Below, piece after piece: positions 56,966 to 64,000 of a DNA stretch of 64,000 nucleotides (positions are counted from its first letter, which is position 1; every line of letters begins with the position of its first letter). The stretch is from Glebionis coronaria (taxonomy: Eukaryota; Streptophyta; Magnoliopsida; Asterales; Asteraceae): NCBI GenBank assembly GCA_025667525.1, contig CM046876.1:480458557-480522556 (forward strand), given 5' to 3'. The position numbers and the translations under genes are program-made. A model generated the notes under the pieces. That model saw only the letters and a list, made by a program, of their open reading frames with translations, made no database searches and was not told the origin of the DNA.

Positions 56966-57650
56966 TTTTTGCTTTTAACACTTGAAACAGTTACATACAA
57001 TTGTTCATGTGTAAAAACATGATGTGAGGTGTACACACCTATTCTTGAAATCGATTGACCTTTGCTTTTGTTAATCGTCATTGGATATGATATAAAAATA
57101 TGAAACTGTTTTCTGACGATCTTGTGCGGTAAAGGCTTGTGTCACGGAGTAACTCTCTATCTCGGAATGATAAAATACGTTCCAAAGTTTGTTTTGTTTA
57201 AGACTTGTGCACTAATAGCACTCCTTTGTAATTTCAGAAATTTTGATTTCGTCCCATTACACAAACCATTTGCTTGATCAATGTTTCCTCAAAAACATTA
57301 TTGGCACTTCTACTTTTGCGCTAGTATGTGGTTTGGAACGCCTGGGAACTTCAATTCGTTGATAAAATCAAGTGAGAAAATAGATTGATCTACAACAACA
57401 ACACGTTTGGTTTTGTCCATGTTGTCACAACTCAAATAAACAATTTCATCGCCTCGAAACTTCTCCAACAACTTCTCGTTATAGCGGTAACTTCTTCATT
57501 CGTTGGAGCAAGAATTTCCTTTTCTTGGATATAAGAAGGGTCATGGATGTTATCCAAAATATTTGGATAAGTGAAGTCTATGATAGACGTTGTAGGGCGA
57601 TCAACAATAGTATTTGACAAAAACATCAAACGCGGTAGGTTATTAACCAT
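56966..57650 (-). pseudogene. Helitron-type PIF1 helicase fossil, unit 2
   Basis: Duplicate of 34505-35189 (YPNILDNIHDPSYIQ and MTINKSKGQSISRIG blocks), with a C-to-T change near 57355. Confidence 0.82.
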
Positions 57651-59501
57651 ATGAAACTTTGTTTGATTTCATCGAGGTTGTAGCGTTGTATTATAACAAA
57701 GCTACCTTCTTTTAATATTTCATTAAGGTTGTAGTGTTGTATTATAACAGCGTTGTATTATAACAACGCTACCTTTCTTCAATACATCTTTGTATTTTTT
57801 TAACTAAATTAATTCTTAACGTTACTAGCATTCCTGTTTCCATCTATATATAGAATGCAATCAATGTTAGCAACAATATACTATAACCTAATTATGATTC
57901 AATTATGGATTCAACTTACATGTTTATCCGTGATCACCAGTTTTGGTGATGTTCTTTTCGTACACTTGTTGCACCTAACAACAAAGAATGCAAACACATA
58001 ATGTAACATTATCCTTTAGAAAGCTTAGATTCTTGATATATCCTAAAACATATGTAGCCATTAGTTTATAATGTCAGGAAATTTTCATAGTAATAAAGAT
58101 GAATGTGTTGCGTATATTTGATCATATCAAGGTTGGTTTATATAGAAGTTTTTATAAACCCTAAAACCTAAAAACGGACAAAATTACATATAATATGAAT
58201 GATTTAAAGCATGTCACATATCAATGTATAATTTAAATCATGATTTATTTTTAGAGGGGAGCGTATTGTGTTTATAATAAAATTAATGATTTTGATTCAG
58301 TTTATGTTCAAGAGAGTATGTTGTAAACGGTTACAGCATAATAGTATCAATATCATTAATACTATGATTATCTTTCCAAATCATACCAAACATAAAAATA
58401 TTAATTATAAGATGGTATTAAAAATATCTATAAGTTTACAAAAACTAAGGAAAACTTATAAACATTTCATTTTTAAATATTTTTTTTAGAAAAATTTTAA
58501 AATTGGTTATATGTTTCTAGTTATTTATTGATGTATTTATTACACATTCAATGCCAAAGCTTTATGAACTTCAACAATTATGCTATTTAAGGACTGTTTT
58601 TTATTATTTTTTTTCAAGCTTAAATTGCTTATAAATTCTTTATCTTTATAAGAAAATATTTTTTTAAAGAAAATGTTAAAACCGGTTAAATGGTTCTAGT
58701 TATCTAGGAAATTGTATTTATTGCACAAAACTCCAAAGAAAAAAAACTTATACAATTATGCTATTTTAAGGGTGTTTTTAATTTTAGAGTTTAAAATTAT
58801 TTTAGTAATAAGAAACTATAGATGTTACATGATATAAACATATCTAAATTTCAAAAACTTCATGTCTCCTTCGGTAAGTACGATTTCTACATATTCATAA
58901 TCCTGCATAATTAACTAGCATTATACGCAATAACTAAAAACAACAAGAAATTAAGAGTTGTTAAAATCTCTAACACTAAAGTTAAATTCTTAGTCATTGT
59001 TACTCTCCATTTGTCGGTTTACTACTTTTTTTGCTAAACAAATTAATCTAATACCTCTTATAATAGTTAGAGAATAAAAGAAAAAAATATACTTAATAAA
59101 AAAAGAAACTAGTTGCCATATTGAAAAAGAAATTTATGATTTAGTGCTACTCAAGAAATGAGAAAATGAGATTAAGGGTTTATTCTTCTCTTTTTTTGTT
59201 CTTTATTAAGGCATCCAGTATGTTAGAACTAGCTTTACAAATATTTATAATTATTCCAAGTCATTAGTTTTAAAGCTTTTCTTTTTATAAACCTATTTCC
59301 GCTACACATAAATCCAATAAACATTATAAATATCACATACATCTCAAATGTATTAAATTGTGAAAAGGTACAAGACACAATACCTCTTTATGCCAAGTAA
59401 GCATGAAATAAGCTTTCAATATGGTTTGCAAAAGTTTAAACCTTTTCATTATATTATAAAACTATGTTTAAACTATCATAATAGGTGCTCTTAGTACCAA
59501 A
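57651..59501. other. AT-rich non-coding DNA, unit 2
   Basis: Duplicate of 35190-37040, including the pair of diverged repeats (58482-58601 and 58662-58781). No gene. Confidence 0.5.
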
Positions 59502-62500
59502 GAACTAACGTCTAAATTCTGAGAAGACAATTGATGTGAGATTTTTGCTACCCTTTAGGGAAAGAGTGGCAAAATAGTGGTAAGCGTTAAGTGTCGGTTT
59601 AGGAAAACCGAGCACTAATGACCCAATGAAGTTCAAGTTCGTTTCTCAAGGAGGCTAGTGCGTTGTGTAATGAAATGATTAATGGTTTGTGATTATATTG
59701 TTATGAGAAGAGAAAATAGAAATGGGGGTAAGAAGAGAATGACGGTTACGTAGACGGATTAAACTAAGACGAAAAAGGGGTTCACGTAAAACCGTAAAAG
59801 CTACAAATTAAAAACTTTAAACCTAAAATTAATTAAAAGCTAAAACTAAGTCTAAAATAATATAAATAAGAATAAAAATCCAACAAAAATATTTTAAAAC
59901 CTTTTATTAATTAAATATTCAATTTTAAATGCTAATTAAAGCCCTAAAATTAAATATAACAAATCAAAATGTCCAAAATATTATTTTATTGAACAAATAA
60001 CTTACTTATATTATCTAAAGACTAAAAAGTATTTTTCCTAATTTTTAAAAACTATTTTTCTATTTTTAAATCACTAAAAAATATTTTTAAACCAAAATAA
60101 TTATAAAAAATAATAAAATAATGCCAAAAATACTTTGACACTTTTAAAAATCCTAATTTACTCTAAGGAACAGTAGAAAAATGAAAAAGTTTGAAAAATA
60201 TAAAATTTTTCATTAAAAGACAAAAACAGTTTGAATTTAAACCCTAATTAAACTAAATTAATTCTAAAAAATAAATAAAAGGTGAAAAGTAAAAACTTTT
60301 TGAACTAAAAATCTTAAATATTTTTCTAAATCTATGAAAATTTTTAAAACTGAAAAATAAATATTTTTGTCACTAAAAGACAAAAACAGAAATTAAAAAG
60401 TTAATTAAAAATGCAATTAAACCTAAAAAATAGCAAATGAACAGTAAATTAAAAACTAATTAAACTGAAAAATCACAAATTAAATTAGAAAAATAATAAA
60501 ACAAATTTCAAAACCTAATTCCTAATTAAGTGCACTAAAGACAAAAAAAATCAAAAGACTGAAAGTGACATGTGCTAGGACTTTGTCCTTTAGCTGAGCA
60601 GGGGTAACTATTGTGCAAGCAGGGGGAACCTTTTTCCCACGGTTAGTGTAATTTCAAGGTCAGTTGACCTTAGAGCTTATGAAAGCTTGTTTTCTTGGAT
60701 TTCTTTGGACAATAGGGCACCCCTACACTCAGTGGAGTGTAGGGAGTCAGATTAAACAAGAAAAGCAACAAGTCTTTCACACAAATCAAACACAAATAGC
60801 ACCAATAGGTGACTGATATAGCAAGAGGTTTCTGATGAACAGTAACCTGATGCAACTTGCACAATGATGAGTTTCAAAGCTTGAAATCTAGCACAATAAT
60901 CAACCAAATGACATACAAGCTATACACAATCCTTAATGGACCTAATATCTAGCAGCTTTCAAGTTCTAATGGTCAAATTCACATGAAAATAATCAGAAAA
61001 ATAGGTTTGCTGATTTGAGCTAGTATTATCTAATCATGAACATGCAAAAAGCTTTAAAACATATCAATACTGAAATCCTAAGTTGTAAATGAACCAAACC
61101 TATCAGTACAAGTGTGTTCTAGCAGGCTTTGAACCAAAAGCTTAGCAAGAACTTCCCTTAAAACCCTAATCCAAACACACCTTTAACTACTGAAATTGAA
61201 TTTTTTCAAACCAAATCAGATCAAATCCAAACCAAACTAAATATAACTTAATCTAACATGTATGAAAACCTTAAAACAACATGAACAAACAGATTAACTA
61301 ACAATTAGACCAATTTCACCAAATAACACAAATCACCAATTTGAAAACTGAAAACTGAGATACAAGATAGTTACCTTGTGGGACCCACATCCAGGCCCCA
61401 CAATGGCTGAAAAGCCACCTCCTTACAAGCCCGGGCTTGTGCTGACCCTTTTTGGCTGTTTGAAATGAAGATGATGATGATATTTGTTCTTGTTTTGAAC
61501 CTGCCAAAAACAGACAACCAAGAAAGGGGATTCAAGTTATATAAGCTTGACCATAAGCTGTTGTAAGCAGCTTATGGTGAACTTATATAATAGTAAGTAA
61601 AGAGAAAACCAAAGATTTTGGAAAAAATCTTTAAAAACAAATTTTGGAACCAACTTTTTGGACTTTGTCACTTAAACAATCACCAATCAAAGCTGAAATA
61701 CACACACACTTCCACTTTCACTTCAGTGTGTGTGGATTTCAGATAATACAAGGACTAATTTTCAGAAAACTTGAACTTTCCTTCTATGAAAACTTTTTAA
61801 ACCTCAAACTAATGTGAACCTTGAATAACAAGAATAGTATGGAACTCAGATCATGCTAGGTTTTATACCAACTTTTAATAAAGAAAAAGGAATTACATTT
61901 AACAAAACACCAACTTTTATATATCAAAAAGGGATTACAAGAAAACTAGCAAAAATCTGGAACAACTAAAATAGGGTACATGACACCCTATTTATACAAC
62001 TATGATGAACTATCTAGAATGAAAGGAGTACATGAAAACCCTAGCACATGAATTGCCTAAAATTTCCTTGGGTCAAACGAATTTCAAACTGGTCTTGTGC
62101 CATCTTGTGATTTTGCAGCAACCATGTGATAGCCAGCTGTCTTGGAGCAATCTTGGACGTTAAAAGTTGCTTTGGGTCCAAGGAGTGAGATCCCACCTTT
62201 AATCTTGTCTGGTGTTGGGGTTTGTGGAAAGGGACGTGAGCAGGGGTGGCTCCATAGTCACATGGGGATGTTGGAATAGGTTAAAAAAGGTGGGTTAAGG
62301 TGAGAAAAGGGTGAATCACTAATCTGGACAAAATGGGGGAAAAACCCTTTGGATTTGGTTAATTAGGATCTGGGGAAAATTAGGGTTTATGGGGGATTAG
62401 GATTAGTTTTAATCTGTTTTGGGGGATGGATTATTTAAATAATGTGTTTGGAGGGAAGCATTTAAATAAACTGATTTATTAAGTTAAATCAGATGGTGGG

Positions 62501-63099
62501 GTGTGACGTGGGAGGGAGGATGAGGTGGTGAGTGTGATTGGGCGTAGGGTGTGATGTAGCAGTTTGATTGGTTGTGGTGGGTTTGAGTGTTTGACAAATA
62601 TGGCCCCTTGACTCTCTTGATTCCTTCACTTTGTATTAAACAGCAATAAATCTTCATTCCTTTGTAAACAACTTTGGGCAGTTTACACTTTCAGTCCCTT
62701 GGTTTTAATTAAACTTTAGGCAAGGACTACAAATGCAATTTTATCCAATTCCAAGGGCTATTCTTGAAATTTCTTCAAACTTTAAGGATTTTTCTTGTAC
62801 AAATTACTATTGGAGGGTCATTTGTGACAAGTCTTCAAAGATGAGGGACCAAACTTGTATTTCTTCAATTCTTCAAGGACCATTTTAGAAATTCAGGATT
62901 TGGGTCTGGTTCATTGTGCGGCTTCGTTTCCCGTGTTCGTTTTTGATTGATTCTTGTGATCTTTTTGTCATTTCCTCAATATCCGTACCTAAAATACACA
63001 AGCAACAAACACGAGCATATATTTGGCATATTCAATGATATTTAATGCATTTTAAGCCCAAATTGGACGATGAGACTATGTATAAAAGCAGTCTCATCA
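59502..63099 (-). mobile_element. Gypsy-type retrotransposon non-coding DNA, unit 2
   Basis: Duplicate of 37041-40638. Here it runs without a break into 63100-64000, which shows the original arrangement of this element. Confidence 0.55.
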
Positions 63100-64000
63100 C
63101 TCCCCCATACTAAACTATTGCCGTGCCCTCACGCAATGCTAGAATAAAGTATCGTAGCATCTCCAAAATTCATTTTTATTCACTTTATTGAATGATAAAT
63201 TAGCTACACTACTACTATTACTACTACTTGCGTTTTAGACATAATGTATGATTTTCATCGCAAAATGGGACGTTTAGGTTCATAGAACAAGAACACGTGA
63301 ATGCTTCGTTAGAAATAATTTCATCGTCCTCGATTTTCACCCTAATTCCATGCCAAGCGTGCAACGAGATCATTGTCATTATAAGTTAGTAATGCTAACA
63401 CTACTCATATGCCCTAATCACGTGCTTATCCTCCCATTATTCCTAAGTTGTATCTCTTATATTTTATTTTGTCTTGACTGTCTCACGAGGATACATTGTT
63501 TGACTTATGCGATGATAGAGATTTAGGTCTAAAAATAGACTCCTAACGGTGTAACCAAGACCATCAAATCAATAACCCCTCCTAATAGACAACGATGTCA
63601 AAAAATTAGGTTGACATGAAGAATCGATAAACACGGTTTTATAACGGTTTTGAACATGAGACTTATTACCAAGACTTTTATACGCCCCCTAACGGAAGGG
63701 CCTTATTATCTTTGGTTTACCTCCATCTTTTGTTCAACTTCGCCATGAAGCTTTTATTATGACTTCGGTCTTGCCTTGCCTTTTATTATCCGCCTCATCG
63801 GTGGTTTTATTAGCCAAAGACGTATATCCTCACGCTAAGGCGAATTTTGGATCTTTAAAGCTTCGAAGATTAAGGCTTGATTCACTTTCAATTTTGCATA
63901 GATTTTAGGCCTTGTGGGGCTTCAAATTGTTTGCTTGATTTAGGTGAGCACTTGAAATCTTATTATTGGGTGAAGCTTTTGATTATTAGGGTGCCAATAC
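63100..64000 (-). mobile_element. Post-pol tail of a gypsy-type element (Tat/Athila-like), running off the window
   Basis: On the minus strand the segment nearest 63100 reads gcgtgagggcacggcaatag and then tagtatgggggag. This arrangement is typical of the stretch after pol in plant Tat/Athila gypsy elements (gagggcac..., then a tgggggag tract). The remaining 850 bases have no domain-bearing frame. The pol gene itself would lie beyond 64000. Confidence 0.5.

Larger units (their letters stand above)
41120..63099 (+). repeat. 22-kb tandem duplication, unit 2 (21,980 bp)
   Basis: Same order and strand as 18647-40638. After 63099 the sequence runs on into unduplicated retrotransposon DNA, so this end is the original right flank. 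Confidence 0.97.

Noticed and set aside
18647..63099. Segment pair as two independent insertions of a giant transposon
   Set aside because: Edges fall inside unrelated older elements, there are no terminal repeats or target duplications around the units, and the right edge continues into its original neighbour only in unit 2. Tandem duplication explains this better.

Overview
This is nuclear DNA of a flowering plant. The window is dominated by nested plant-type transposable elements (Ty1/copia, a Ty3/gypsy chromovirus, an L1-type LINE whose first ORF carries an RRM domain, a Helitron remnant, MITEs and a probable SINE) around small single-exon F-box genes of the At5g07610-like class. There are no operons, no rRNA or tRNA genes and no CRISPR. 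The gene and element styles look like a eudicot, possibly Asteraceae; the family guess is weak.

Left part (1-20169), a TE nest. A copia element on the minus strand (1014-3893, continuing at 19448-20169) was cut at its pol end by a gypsy-type LTR (1-1013). It was cut again in its 5' leader/LTR by a complete but dead gypsy chromovirus (3894-19442, LTRs of about 2.65 kb, 5-bp target duplication aaaag). The chromodomain of that chromovirus is split by a 3.7-kb copia-type element without recognisable pol (6697-10424). Its upstream LTR holds a 289-bp hAT-type MITE (18491-18779) with an 8-bp target duplication.

Right part, a large and very recent tandem duplication. Unit 1 (18647-40638) and unit 2 (41120-63099) are about 22 kb each and nearly identical; by eye I found at least 17 substitutions and about 9 small indels, mostly in homopolymers. 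Each unit holds, left to right: the tail of the MITE and of the chromovirus LTR, a copia LTR remnant, an F-box pseudogene (A) split by a 6.4-kb LINE, a probable SINE, a palindromic MITE, an intact 373-codon F-box gene (B), a Helitron helicase fossil, AT-rich DNA, and non-coding LTR-retrotransposon DNA. A and B are themselves an older tandem pair that also share their 3' flanks.

Between the units lies a 481-bp filler (40639-41119). Its last 72 bp match 9288-9359, inside the 3.7-kb element. The right breakpoint sits one base after a 9-bp-stem inverted repeat, and the left breakpoint lies inside the MITE. This looks like a template-switching tandem duplication, although a false duplication made during assembly must be excluded.

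The only plausible host protein-coding genes are the two F-box B copies, which differ by one amino acid (Gln/Glu 182). The LINE ORF1 is open in both units. ORF2 is broken in each unit at a different G-homopolymer, so each unit has intact what the other has lost. The window ends (63100-64000) in what looks like the post-pol tail of another gypsy-type element on the minus strand. I found no sign of a wholly new enzymatic system; the notable content is structural.
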